From contig NZ_CP044218.1 of NCBI RefSeq assembly GCF_008727715.1, forward strand, positions 3,675,501 to 3,739,500: a stretch of 64,000 nt of DNA, in the 5' to 3' direction. Position 1 is the stretch's first letter, and each line of letters starts with the position of its first letter. The translations under genes were made by a program, and so were the position numbers. Positions 9,069 to 16,951 of the stretch are shown piece after piece. The stretch is from Mesorhizobium terrae. GTDB lineage: Bacteria > Pseudomonadota > Alphaproteobacteria > Rhizobiales > Rhizobiaceae. The notes under the pieces are model-generated. The model saw only the letters and a list, made by a program, of their open reading frames with translations. It was not told the origin of the DNA and ran no database searches.

Positions 9069-10274
9069 ATGAACGCGCATTTCCTCCGCACCGCGGTGTT
9101 GCTTGGCCTTATGTCTGCCGTTGGCGCCTTCGCCGTCGACATGTATCTGCCGGCGCTGCCTTCGATCGGTGCTGATCTCAAGGCCAGCACGTCCGCCGTG
9201 CAGATGAGCCTTCTGATCTTTTTCCTGTCGATGGGTTTCGGCCAGATCGTCGTCGGACCGCTGTCCGACATGTATGGCCGCAAGCCGCCGCTTTATGTCG
9301 GCCTTGCCCTGTTCATCGTCGGCGGCATCGGCTCCGCGATGGCGCCGAACATCGAATGGCTCATCGCGTTCCGGTTCCTGCAGGGGCTGGGTGCCAGCGC
9401 CGGCATGGCTATCCCGCGCGCTGTCGTGCGCGACATGCATACCGGCAATGAGGCCGCCAAGCTGATGTCACTGCTGATGCTGGTGTTTTCGGTGTCGCCG
9501 ATCCTCGCGCCGCTGTCCGGCAGCCTGATCATCGAAACCCTTGGCTGGCGTGCAGTGTTCTGGGTGCTGACGGGCGCTGCTGTGATTGCCATTGTGCTTT
9601 TGGCTACGGCACAGAAGGAAACGCGGCCGGTCGAGGACCGTGTAGGATCATCCTTCGGCACGGCGCTGAAGAGCTACTGGTTCCTGCTCAAGGATCGCAA
9701 TTTCCTTGGCCTGACCGCGATCGGCGGCTTCGGCATCGCCTCGTTCTTCGTCTATCTGGCAAGTTCGTCCTTCATTCTGATCGACCATTACGGCCTGTCG
9801 CCATCGCTTTACAGCGTGTTCTTCTCGATCAACGCCGTTGCCTTCATCGGCATGTCGCAGATGACCGGCTGGCTGGCTGACCGGTTCGGGCTGAAGCGCG
9901 TGGTGAAGGTTGCCGTCGTCGGCTACGCCACCGCCATGGTGGTGCTGCTGGCGGTGATGGCTTCGGGCGTCGACCGGCTGGGCGTGATGGCAAGCCTGCT
10001 GTTCATCGGCTACGGCTTCCTCGGCCTCGTCATCCCGACCACGTCGGTGCTGGCCATGGAAGAACACGGCACCATCGCCGGGACGGCGTCGGCGCTGATG
10101 GGCACGCTGCATTTCGCCATTGGTGCGGTGGCGATGGGCGTCGCCGGACTGTTCTTCGACGGCACGCCGCTGCCGATGGTGGCGGGTATCACGCTGGCCG
10201 CTGTCATCGCCTTCGTACTGACGCAGGTCACCCTCGGCCGTGCCCGTCAGGTGGTCGAAGCGCCGGCGGAATAA
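9069..10274 (+). CDS. Bcr/CflA-type MFS drug exporter
   Basis: A 401-residue, 12-helix inner-membrane transporter. The first loop carries FGQIVVGPLSDMYGRKP, the MFS motif A of drug:H+ antiporters, and the N-terminus (AFAVDMYLPALPSIGADL) is typical of the Bcr/CflA group (bicyclomycin, chloramphenicol, other small compounds). A divergent TetR repressor and shared operator lie upstream and a strong terminator directly follows, so it is a single-gene transcription unit. The actual substrate cannot be read from the sequence. Confidence 0.88.
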   Translation: MNAHFLRTAVLLGLMSAVGAFAVDMYLPALPSIGADLKASTSAVQMSLLIFFLSMGFGQIVVGPLSDMYGRKPPLYVGLALFIVGGIGSAMAPNIEWLIAFRFLQGLGASAGMAIPRAVVRDMHTGNEAAKLMSLLMLVFSVSPILAPLSGSLIIETLGWRAVFWVLTGAAVIAIVLLATAQKETRPVEDRVGSSFGTALKSYWFLLKDRNFLGLTAIGGFGIASFFVYLASSSFILIDHYGLSPSLYSVFFSINAVAFIGMSQMTGWLADRFGLKRVVKVAVVGYATAMVVLLAVMASGVDRLGVMASLLFIGYGFLGLVIPTTSVLAMEEHGTIAGTASALMGTLHFAIGAVAMGVAGLFFDGTPLPMVAGITLAAVIAFVLTQVTLGRARQVVEAPAE

Positions 10275-10295
10275 GTCTCTCCCAAGACTGATCGG

Positions 10296-10328
10296 AAGGG
10301 CCGGACAATTGTCCGGCCCTTTTGTTTG
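10296..10328 (+). terminator. Rho-independent terminator of the MFS gene
   Basis: A perfect 26-bp self-complementary stretch (10296-10321; half-site AAGGGCCGGACAA) followed by a T-rich tail TTTGTTT. It lies 22 bp after the MFS stop codon. Confidence 0.9.
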
Positions 10329-10410
10329 TGCGACGAAAAAGCCAGCGCAGCGCCCGAATGTCGCGGCTTTTAGGTGCCGCGCTATCCTCTTGTTTACCCG
10401 TGCCGTGTAG

Positions 10411-11601
10411 ATGTCGGGCTGCATTGGACGCGGGCAACGGGCGCGGGCGAAAACCTTGAAGTTCATTCCTTCGGCATTGCTGCTGCTTTTCGCGGCCAGC
10501 TTTTTCAGCGTCTGGCTGCTTGATCGGCGGCGCCGGCATCTCGTGCTGTTTTCGCTGGCCTTCCTGTCGGTCAGTGCCGGAACGGTGGTGCAACTCGCAT
10601 TGTGGCCGTCCGACATCGGCCTCAACAGCCTGGCCTGCGCAGTGCTCTACACGGCAGGGCCATTGTTCCTGGCCGAAGGCGTGCTTTCGCGCTCGGGCAA
10701 GCGGATGCCACTCCTCGAACATGCCGCCTGGATGGCATTGATGGTCGGGTTGCTCGGCTATTTCTATTATGTCGTGGACAATCTCCAGATCAGGGCCTGT
10801 GCGCTCAATCTCGGCATGGCCGGTATCGTGCTCAGCGCGGCCTGGAAGCTGCGGCATCTCACGCGCGGCAGCACCATCGACAAAGCGATGCTTTGGCTCC
10901 TGTCCGGTCTTTCGCTGACCTTCGTGGTGCGCACACTGCTTACCGGCGGCTCGGTGCCCACTAGTGACATCGCCGCCTTCTTCGAATCGCCATTCTGGCT
11001 GTGGGCGCAGTTCGCCATGTCGGTGCTCGGCGTAGCGATGGGGCTCGGCCTGCTCGTGGTTGTGTGCGCCGACGTGGTTCTTGGTCTCAAGAGCGAACGC
11101 GACAGCGATCTCTTGACCAGCCTGCTCAACCGGCGTGGTCTCGAGGCGCGCGCGGTCGAGGTTTTGTCCGGTGCCGTGCGCAATCCCCTCAGCGTTGTCG
11201 CCTGCGACATCGACCGATTCAAGTCGATCAACGATCGCTTCGGCCATGCCGCCGGCGACGTCGTGCTTTCGACCGTCGCTGGAGTCATCCGCGAGCAGGT
11301 GCGGGCAAAAGATCTCGTGGCGCGCATCGGCGGCGAGGAGTTCGTCATCCTGCTCAGGGATTGTTCGACGGACGATGCCTATATGCTGACCGAGCAGCTC
11401 AGGGCCGCGATCGCCAGCTGCGAACTGGCCGGTCTGCCGGCAGGGTTCAAGGTTACCTGCAGTTTCGGCATCGTCGAGTGCCGTGCCGGCGAGGACCTTT
11501 GGGACGCGATCGGCCGCGCCGACAAGATGCTCTACGCGGCCAAACATGCCGGGCGCAACCGCACGCTGGCCGAAGGTGCCAGGCTACCGCGCGCGGCCTG
11601 A
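10411..11601 (+). CDS. Membrane diguanylate cyclase (GGDEF)
   Basis: A 396-residue protein. The first 210 residues are six or seven hydrophobic helices, a sensory membrane module I cannot assign to a named family. The C-terminal GGDEF domain has the active motif GGEEF at 307-311 and an intact inhibitory I-site (RAKD, five residues upstream). It should make cyclic di-GMP from two GTP. A TTG at 10456 would give a shorter N-terminus starting LKFIPSALLLLF and is a realistic alternative start. No EAL domain is present. Confidence 0.88.
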   Translation: MSGCIGRGQRARAKTLKFIPSALLLLFAASFFSVWLLDRRRRHLVLFSLAFLSVSAGTVVQLALWPSDIGLNSLACAVLYTAGPLFLAEGVLSRSGKRMPLLEHAAWMALMVGLLGYFYYVVDNLQIRACALNLGMAGIVLSAAWKLRHLTRGSTIDKAMLWLLSGLSLTFVVRTLLTGGSVPTSDIAAFFESPFWLWAQFAMSVLGVAMGLGLLVVVCADVVLGLKSERDSDLLTSLLNRRGLEARAVEVLSGAVRNPLSVVACDIDRFKSINDRFGHAAGDVVLSTVAGVIREQVRAKDLVARIGGEEFVILLRDCSTDDAYMLTEQLRAAIASCELAGLPAGFKVTCSFGIVECRAGEDLWDAIGRADKMLYAAKHAGRNRTLAEGARLPRAA

Positions 11602-11630
11602 TGATGTCGGGTCGTGACGGCTGAGGCCGC

Positions 11631-12182
11631 TTACGGCTTCTTCAATCGTTGAACGATGAAGGCGAGCCGCTCCTCGACCGATGCGTGAGGCAAGGTGATC
11701 AATTGATAGCCATAGCGCGGATAGGTGTCGGCCAGGGCGTCGTAGGTGCGCTGGGCTTCCTCGATGTCCTGCTTGCGTTCGGCATCCTGGGTGAAGATCT
11801 CCGGCCAAGGCGGCGCGATGAAGACGCGGCGGTTATAGCGGAAATGCTCAGCCGCCTTCTGCATGTGCGCCGGTGTGGGCAGGCCGCACAACTTTAGATA
11901 GGCCAGTGTGTCCGGCACGCCGCGATCGAAGAACACAGGCCCGTCCTGCCTGGCGGCGGCGCGGTGGGAGCGCAATTCCCACGCGAGCATCAATTCAGCG
12001 AACAATGCCTTGTTGTCCCAGGGTAGGGCGGATCCACCGACCGCCGATTGGTCCTGGATGATGTTGCGTCCGGCCTCGGGCGCGGTGGCATAACCACGCG
12101 CGGCAAGCGCTTCGATGAGCGTGGTCTTGCCTGAGCCGGGACCGCCGGTGAGCACGATGAAATGATCGGTTTGGTTCTGCAT
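11631..12182 (-). CDS. AAA_28-type P-loop ATPase
   Basis: A 183-residue protein. Residues 13-20 are a Walker A loop (GGPGSGKT); FFDRGVPDTLAYL is the Walker B-like segment typical of AAA_28 (NadR-like kinase-type) proteins. The product probably binds ATP and phosphorylates or handles a small molecule; the substrate is unknown. ATG at 12182 begins the conserved domain; the frame continues upstream without similarity. It lies just outside the left end of the ssrA element and, before insertion, would have been the gene directly downstream of ssrA on the same strand. Confidence 0.8.
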   Translation of the reverse strand: MQNQTDHFIVLTGGPGSGKTTLIEALAARGYATAPEAGRNIIQDQSAVGGSALPWDNKALFAELMLAWELRSHRAAARQDGPVFFDRGVPDTLAYLKLCGLPTPAHMQKAAEHFRYNRRVFIAPPWPEIFTQDAERKQDIEEAQRTYDALADTYPRYGYQLITLPHASVEERLAFIVQRLKKP

Positions 12183-12354
12183 GGCTGTCTTCCCACGAGT
12201 TTGGTGGCGCAAGCCGGACGGCGCGCGGCTCGACGAAAGGCATTTCGATGTTTCGGGAGGGTGCGCCTGGCGCTGGCCTGTCTGCAGGCAATGCGGCCAA
12301 AGATGGCCGGGTGGCGTGCGGCGGCTTTTTGGGGGGAGTTTGGGGGGAGGAGGA

Positions 12355-12368
12355 GAAGTGGAGGCTTC
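12355..12368. repeat. attL-like 14-bp direct repeat (left end of element)
   Basis: GAAGTGGAGGCTTC, identical to 21976-21989. Flanks differ on both sides outside the 14 bp. The repeat has GAAG/CTTC inverted ends. Confidence 0.8.
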
Positions 12369-12478
12369 CAGATAAGCGGCCATTTCCAGTTGAATGTCAA
12401 CGGGATGCGTTTTCCAGCGAAAACCCGGAAAAGCATGAACAAGGGCGGAACAAACCGCACTGTTGTAAAACCGAAATC

Positions 12479-12682
12479 GTGACATCGGCTGACCTGCCTG
12501 TCGGCGGAACGACAGGTCTTTCCCACCAGTCCAGCGTCTCGATCGAACAGGCCGCCGCCTGGTATCGCGACCACCGCTACACGGCCGAGCGGCCGCTGAT
12601 CCCGGCGCTGCGGAGGCGCTTTGGCCTCACCGCGCATGAGGCTGTTATGGCGCTGCGCGAGGCGAAAGGCGCTGGGCGATGA
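12479..12682 (+). CDS. Small phage-type protein upstream of initiator gene
   Basis: A 67-residue protein starting at GTG. The GTG overlaps the stop of a 15-codon mini-frame (12435-12482) in a GTGA arrangement, and its own stop overlaps the next gene's ATG (ATGA at 12679), so translational coupling is likely. The conserved part (SIEQAAAWYRDHRYT, then LIPALRRRFGLTAHEA) is a short helical domain seen in small proteins before replication genes of rhizobial elements. Function unknown. Confidence 0.6.
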   Translation: MTSADLPVGGTTGLSHQSSVSIEQAAAWYRDHRYTAERPLIPALRRRFGLTAHEAVMALREAKGAGR

Positions 12683-13527
12683 GTAACGGCCGCCAGCGCT
12701 TTTCGATCATTCCCGCCGCAGCTGTCACCGATAGGCGGCTGGAGCCGCGAGACTTGCAGGTCTTGTGTCTGCTCGGCCGCCATACCGACAATCGCGGTTG
12801 GTGCTGCCGTTCTCAGGTGAAGATGGCGCGTGAGCTGGCATGCGGTCGCGCCACGGTGCAACGCTCGCTGACGCGACTGGTTGAGGCCGGATACCTTGAG
12901 CACCGCGTGATCTATCGTGATAGCGGGGCTGATGCTGCGCACGAATATCGCGTTCTGCTCGATACGCGGGACGGTGCGGATTTTCCGCACCTCGACGGTG
13001 GCGAAATTAGCCACTACGAGGATGGTGCCCATACATGGGCAGGGGTGCCCACTGGTGGGCAGGGGTGCCCGCCCAAGGATGGGCAGGGGGTGCCCACCCA
13101 TGAGCGGGCACCAATGTTAACGACCCCTGTTAAACGAAAAGAGAGAGAGCGCGCGCGCGAAAATGAAGAATTCGAGGCAGCTCGCAAAGCTTGGCCGACT
13201 GGCTTCGCCGACAGTCGGGGGGATGCGTTGGCGGCTTGGTGCGAGCTGGGCGATGAAGACCGCCGCGACGCCGCGACCGAGATTGATAGATACATCTCCA
13301 CCACAAAAGCTGTTGGCCGAAAGTTCTTCGGGACCTTCGCCAGTTACCTCGCCGAGCGGAAGTGGCTCGCGCTGTCCGAGCGGCCAAAGCCTGCGCGCCG
13401 CCCAATCGAGGCACGTGAACCAGCGGTGCCCACCCGATCGAAGCCGACGTCGTTCCAGCGGGCGAACCCGCACCTCTACCCCGAACTGTTCGGAGATGCT
13501 GCCGATGCGGCCGAGGCGCAGCCATGA
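12679..13527 (+). CDS. Replication-initiator-like winged-helix protein
   Basis: A 282-residue protein. Residues about 18-75 form a winged helix (DLQVLCLLGRHTDNRGWCCR, then GRATVQRSLTRLVEAGYLEH) like phage O-type and plasmid initiator proteins. Residues about 114-140 are a Gly/Pro/Gln-rich stretch encoded by four tandem dyads, as origins are embedded in lambda-O-type genes. The C-terminal part is helical and ends in a conserved-looking SFQRANPHLYPELFG. It probably starts replication of the excised element. Overlaps both neighbours by ATGA. Role is inferred from the fold and the embedded repeats, not from a named family match. Confidence 0.65.
   Translation: MSNGRQRFSIIPAAAVTDRRLEPRDLQVLCLLGRHTDNRGWCCRSQVKMARELACGRATVQRSLTRLVEAGYLEHRVIYRDSGADAAHEYRVLLDTRDGADFPHLDGGEISHYEDGAHTWAGVPTGGQGCPPKDGQGVPTHERAPMLTTPVKRKERERARENEEFEAARKAWPTGFADSRGDALAAWCELGDEDRRDAATEIDRYISTTKAVGRKFFGTFASYLAERKWLALSERPKPARRPIEAREPAVPTRSKPTSFQRANPHLYPELFGDAADAAEAQP
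13026..13110. repeat. Four tandem dyads inside the initiator gene (candidate origin)
   Basis: Four inverted repeats of form TGCCCR-N4/8-YGGGCA at 13026-13041, 13046-13061, 13066-13085 and 13091-13110, separated by GGGG, GGGG and GGGGG. The first two arms are perfect with 4-bp loops. An AT-richer stretch with GTTAA twice (13115-13135) follows, as expected for an unwinding region. The repeats encode a low-complexity segment of the initiator. Confidence 0.65.
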
Positions 13528-13775
13528 AACAGGGTCAGCTCCCGTTCGATGAGGTCGAAACCCGGTGCTTGGTCTGCGGGAAGATCATCGTCCGGCCGAA
13601 GAAGAGACGCGGCCGGCACTCTCGGTTTTGCTCCGTCGAATGCAAAAACACGCGGTCCTTGGTCTGGCTTCGCCGATGGCGGATCAAACGACATCAAGGG
13701 TGGGTGGGGGGCGAAAGTCTAGGCCCAGATGGCATGGACCGGTCGATGTCGAAGCGCGTATCGCCGCGAAAATAG
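13524..13775 (+). CDS. Small zinc-ribbon protein
   Basis: An 83-residue basic protein. CLVC (Cys at 15 and 18) and FCSVEC (two Cys near 36-41) form a four-cysteine zinc ribbon with a basic linker (RPKKRRGRHSR), suggesting nucleic-acid binding. The gene overlaps the initiator stop by ATGA and so belongs to the same operon. No family name recognised. Confidence 0.65.
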   Translation: MKQGQLPFDEVETRCLVCGKIIVRPKKRRGRHSRFCSVECKNTRSLVWLRRWRIKRHQGWVGGESLGPDGMDRSMSKRVSPRK

Positions 13776-13816
13776 CGAATAGATTTTTTCCTGCAAAAAG
13801 AAAGGTTTAATGGCTC

Positions 13817-13993
13817 ATGGCAAAAGCACTCGATCTCAAAGCCGTACAAAAACGGTTGATGATTTCTCGGGATCGTCGCTTCAGGTTTGAAAATCTGATC
13901 GGAAAGCAGTACGAAAATCATATTGGCTCGCATACTGGCCTTTCCAGTCACTGTGAGAGACGCCTCCACCCCGCGCCCTTTGCGCCTGGCTAA
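13817..13993 (+). CDS. Possible small protein (58 aa) before the capsid gene
   Basis: A 58-codon frame starting MAKALDLKAVQKRLMISRD, basic and helical in its first 35 residues and then low in coding character. It has no strong ribosome site (AATGGCTC upstream). It fills most of the gap between the zinc-ribbon gene and the capsid gene. It could be a remnant of a longer gene. Kept at low confidence. Confidence 0.3.
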   Translation: MAKALDLKAVQKRLMISRDRRFRFENLIGKQYENHIGSHTGLSSHCERRLHPAPFAPG

Positions 13994-14082
13994 TGCGTCG
14001 GCACGAACGGGGCAGCTTTGCTGCTCTGATGTTCAACCGTGCCGGCGTCTGGAAAAAGCCGGCTGTCCCAAAGGGTACTCAC

Positions 14083-15444
14083 ATGACCAAACATATCTCG
14101 CTGCAGGACTGTCGCGAGGCCGTCGCGAAAAATCGCGTCGCCATGCAGCAGGCGGACAGCAACTTCTTTGACGACGTGGAGCGGCGGTTCGAAGCCCTTC
14201 GCAGCAAGACAAAACACCCTGCCGACTTCAGGCGGTTGTCGAATGAACTCCGCAACTGGGTCAATAATTTCGTCGGCCGGCAGGACTGGAATGCCAAGCA
14301 GGATGAGCCTGCATACGAAGGCGCGATGGCGCTTCTGAATATCGTCGATCGCGAGATCGAAAACCGCGCGGTCGCTATGCAGACGCTCGAAGATGCCGGG
14401 CTTATTAGAGGCGCTGCCGACGGTTCCTGGCGCGATGCCAACACCGGCAAGGTTGTCGAAATCGTCAACTCGGACGAGAACCTCGCCAAGCTGCGCACGC
14501 AATATGACGGCAGCACCGGAGCGTCCGTCGGCACCTATCTCAACGGCATGCTCTTCGGTGCCAGATCGGACGCCATGCGCAATGCCCTCTCGGAGGGCAC
14601 GGATAGCGCCGGCGGGTATTCCGTTCCCACCTACGTCGTGCGCGAGTTCTTCGACAAGCTGCGCGCGAGGACGACGTTTATCAAGGCCGGCGCAAGGACG
14701 ATGATCCTCGACACGATGAAGACGCGCATCGTACGCACCGCCGCAGACCCTGTACCGGCGTGGCGCGCCGAGAATGCGGCCATTGCAGAATCCAACCCCA
14801 ATTTCGAGGCTGTCGATTTTGTCGCTCGGTCGCTCTCCGTCTTGGTCAAGGTGAGCCGGGAGGTTCTGGCCGACTCTGTCAACATCGACCAGGCGCTCGA
14901 AACGGCCCTTCTGGGGTCGATGTCGGTCGAACTGGACAGGGCCTGCCTGTTCGGCGCCGGCACGGTCGTTGAGCCGCTTGGACTGTTCAACACGCCTGGA
15001 ATCGGTTCGGTTAGTCTCGGGGCCAACGGTGCGGTGATCTCCAACTATGACCCGTTCGTTGATGCGTTGTACGAGATCGAGGCGAAGAACGCAGGCCCCG
15101 CCAATGCCGCTATCTACAATCCGCGCACGGCGCGCACGTTGCGCAAGCTGAAAGACACGCTCAATCAGCCGCTCAACGCTCATGATGATGTGAAGGCGCT
15201 TGAGCGCCTGGTCAGTACGTCCGTGCCTATCAATCAGACCCAGGGCACCGAGGTTGCGGCATCCACGATTCTCGTCGGCGACTTCAGTCAGGCGATTCTC
15301 GGGCTTCGCGAGAGCCTTAGCATCCAGCGGCTTGACCAGGCGTTCGCCGCCAATGGCCAGATCGGCTTCATCTGCCACATTCGCGCAGATGTCGGGTTCG
15401 CGCACCCTGAGTCTTTCTGCAAGATCCTTGGCGTCAAGCCCTAA
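14083..15444 (+). CDS. HK97-fold phage major capsid protein
   Basis: A 453-residue protein. The first 115 residues are charged and helical (ADSNFFDDVERRFEALRSKT) like the delta/scaffold domain that is normally cleaved. From about residue 160 the HK97 shell domain follows, with the hallmark SEGTDSAGGYSVPTYV entry, then PVPAWRAENAAIAESNPNF and KVSREVLADS (capsid E-loop and spine), and a C-terminal RLDQAFAANGQIGF axial strand. It assembles the shell of a tailed phage head. The reading frame is intact. There is no protease, portal or terminase gene anywhere near, which is unusual. An ATG at 13993 in frame is less likely, since the shell-type N-terminus begins at MTKHIS. Confidence 0.88.
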   Translation: MTKHISLQDCREAVAKNRVAMQQADSNFFDDVERRFEALRSKTKHPADFRRLSNELRNWVNNFVGRQDWNAKQDEPAYEGAMALLNIVDREIENRAVAMQTLEDAGLIRGAADGSWRDANTGKVVEIVNSDENLAKLRTQYDGSTGASVGTYLNGMLFGARSDAMRNALSEGTDSAGGYSVPTYVVREFFDKLRARTTFIKAGARTMILDTMKTRIVRTAADPVPAWRAENAAIAESNPNFEAVDFVARSLSVLVKVSREVLADSVNIDQALETALLGSMSVELDRACLFGAGTVVEPLGLFNTPGIGSVSLGANGAVISNYDPFVDALYEIEAKNAGPANAAIYNPRTARTLRKLKDTLNQPLNAHDDVKALERLVSTSVPINQTQGTEVAASTILVGDFSQAILGLRESLSIQRLDQAFAANGQIGFICHIRADVGFAHPESFCKILGVKP

Positions 15445-15545
15445 TCACTCTGAGCGCACATTCTGAGGCTGAACAACCAGGCCAATAACGGAAAGTCACC
15501 TCCCGGCGCTCGAGTCTGGATAGCGGGTCAAGGTGGCAAGGCGAC

Positions 15546-15588
15546 GGGCGGCCGGGGCTTTCTCCCGGGCCGCCCGCTTTATGGCAAT
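15546..15588 (+). terminator. Hairpin after the capsid gene
   Basis: GGGCGGCC and GGCCGCCC pair around a short CTTTCT-containing loop, with GC-rich extensions, followed by a weak GCTTTAT tail. It lies about 100 bp after the capsid stop and may end that transcript. Confidence 0.5.
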
Positions 15589-15603
15589 GCAGGAGCATCG
15601 AAG

Positions 15604-15774
15604 ATGAAACTTAGGTATGCAACCGCTCTGCGGAGCACAACAGTGCTTCCGCCGAAAATCTACCGGCCGAATGGAGAAAGCTTGGCTCTCCACCCTCCCG
15701 TCTTTGCCATCATCTCAGACTTCACATTGTTAGCGCTGGCTTCCAGTCCGATTTTCATTATGGGGCCGCGGTGA
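15604..15774 (+). CDS. Small coupled protein (56 aa) in the tail-type module
   Basis: A 56-residue frame (MKLRYATALRSTTVLPPKIY at its start) with GCAGGAGCATCGAAG upstream as a ribosome site. Its TGA (15772-15774) overlaps the GTG start of the next gene in GTGA, so the two are likely translated together. The C-terminal third is hydrophobic. Not recognised. Confidence 0.5.
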   Translation: MKLRYATALRSTTVLPPKIYRPNGESLALHPPVFAIISDFTLLALASSPIFIMGPR

Positions 15775-16442
15775 CCGCGTTTTGCGTCTATGTCGGTTCG
15801 AAGGATGTTCGGCTTCTGACTGATGGGTTGGCAATCGGCCGCTATCCCGGCGCGGCCGTTCCCCCTGTTACGAAGGTCAGACGCCTTCGGGACTTCGGAG
15901 CGATGACGCTGCGCGGCGCCGAGTCGATGTTGGAATGGTTTGCCGAACGCGCTTCATCCGCCACAACATTTGAAGAGGCCGTCCTATTGGTCCAGCGGGC
16001 GGTCATCGAGCGACAAAAAACCGACCTTTCTCTCGCTTACCAACTGGTGTTCTGTGGCTGGTCTGCGCTGAATGGGCCGCAGGCATATTTCGTGGCCGGG
16101 CAAGCGGCCGGCGAAAAATTGCCGGCTGGTGCGATGAACCCAATTGCCCCGCTGCTCACCGCGCCGAGTTTGTCGCAATCGGAGATATTTGCCTTCCTTC
16201 ATCAGTCAAACGACCGTGAACGCGACTTTCCGGGTCTAATGGATAAGCTGGTAGAGACCGACCTGACCGGCACATTCGGTGCCTTCTGCGAGCAGACAGT
16301 CATCTCAGAAACCGGTGTGAGGTCCGAGATCGTGCGTCGATATGGTGCGACCCGTCCGCTGGACCGCAGTTATCTAGTAGCGTTGGGCGATGACACGGCA
16401 TTGCCGACGGTGTTCCAGCGAGCGTTGGCGCGTTCAGCATGA
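15771..16442 (+). CDS. Ntn-hydrolase/proteasome-like phage protein
   Basis: A 223-residue protein with a GTG start. Its N-terminus (MTAFCVYVGSKDVRLLTDG) resembles a proteasome beta-type subunit: Thr2, Asp18 and Lys35 fall at almost the spacing of the catalytic Thr1/Asp17/Lys33. That likeness is my inference from spacing and strand pattern, not a family hit. The following gene overlaps by ATGA and is NlpC/P60-like, so the pair looks like part of a tail-tip module. An alternative is a non-catalytic relative. Confidence 0.5.
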   Translation: MTAFCVYVGSKDVRLLTDGLAIGRYPGAAVPPVTKVRRLRDFGAMTLRGAESMLEWFAERASSATTFEEAVLLVQRAVIERQKTDLSLAYQLVFCGWSALNGPQAYFVAGQAAGEKLPAGAMNPIAPLLTAPSLSQSEIFAFLHQSNDRERDFPGLMDKLVETDLTGTFGAFCEQTVISETGVRSEIVRRYGATRPLDRSYLVALGDDTALPTVFQRALARSA

Positions 16443-16879
16443 CGCCCTATGAGTACATAGACGCTGCGGCCATGCACCGCTGGCAGTATGGGCAACAAGA
16501 TTGCACGCTCTTCGTCGGCAACTATGTGCGTGACTGCTTTGGCGTGGATCCTGGTCTTGGGATTCGTGGCAGCTACAGTAATGAGGCTGGTGCCCTGGCG
16601 ATTATTACGCGCGCCGGTGGCATGCTCGCTTTCATTGGTGCTCGCATGGCCAGCGTTGGTTGGTATCGTGTCGAAAAACCTGCGGATGGCGACGTTGCCG
16701 TGTGCGTGGCGCCCTTAGCCCCGCTCGGTGTCGTTGGCGAAGTGCCCGCGATCCGAGCGGGCGGCTTATGGCACGTTCGTACGCTGCGCGGAGTGTGTGC
16801 GAGGGATTTTCCGGCCGTGATGGTCTGGAGGCAACCCGTCTTAATCAGAATGTTTTCGGAGCAGAAAGCTTCGAGTTAG
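16439..16879 (+). CDS. NlpC/P60-like (DUF6950-type) tail-associated protein
   Basis: A 146-residue protein. Cys at QQDCTLFVGNYVRDC and His at GGLWHVRTLRG are placed like the Cys/His pair of NlpC/P60 peptidases, and the overall pattern matches DUF6950, a phage family encoded just before tail-tip genes. It would cut cell-wall peptides during DNA entry. Its ATGA overlap with the preceding gene makes an operon. The tail hub gene that normally follows is absent. Confidence 0.65.
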   Translation: MTPYEYIDAAAMHRWQYGQQDCTLFVGNYVRDCFGVDPGLGIRGSYSNEAGALAIITRAGGMLAFIGARMASVGWYRVEKPADGDVAVCVAPLAPLGVVGEVPAIRAGGLWHVRTLRGVCARDFPAVMVWRQPVLIRMFSEQKASS

Positions 16880-16951
16880 TCGCGCCATGCGTCCAAGCAA
16901 ATACCTGACTGGCTGCTAGTTCCGGGCGGGCTTGTGTAAGCGCCTCGCGCA

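Noticed and set aside
10228..11547. A 439-codon open frame on the minus strand
   Set aside because: It overlaps the MFS terminator and the diguanylate cyclase gene, whose GGDEF domain is clear.
12248..12478. 5' extension of the 67-residue element gene
   Set aside because: The extension crosses the attL repeat and host DNA, with no protein-like features; GTG at 12479 is coupled to a preceding stop.
13026..13110. CRISPR array
   Set aside because: The repeats are short dyads with 4-5 bp linkers and lie within a gene; there are no spacers and no cas genes.
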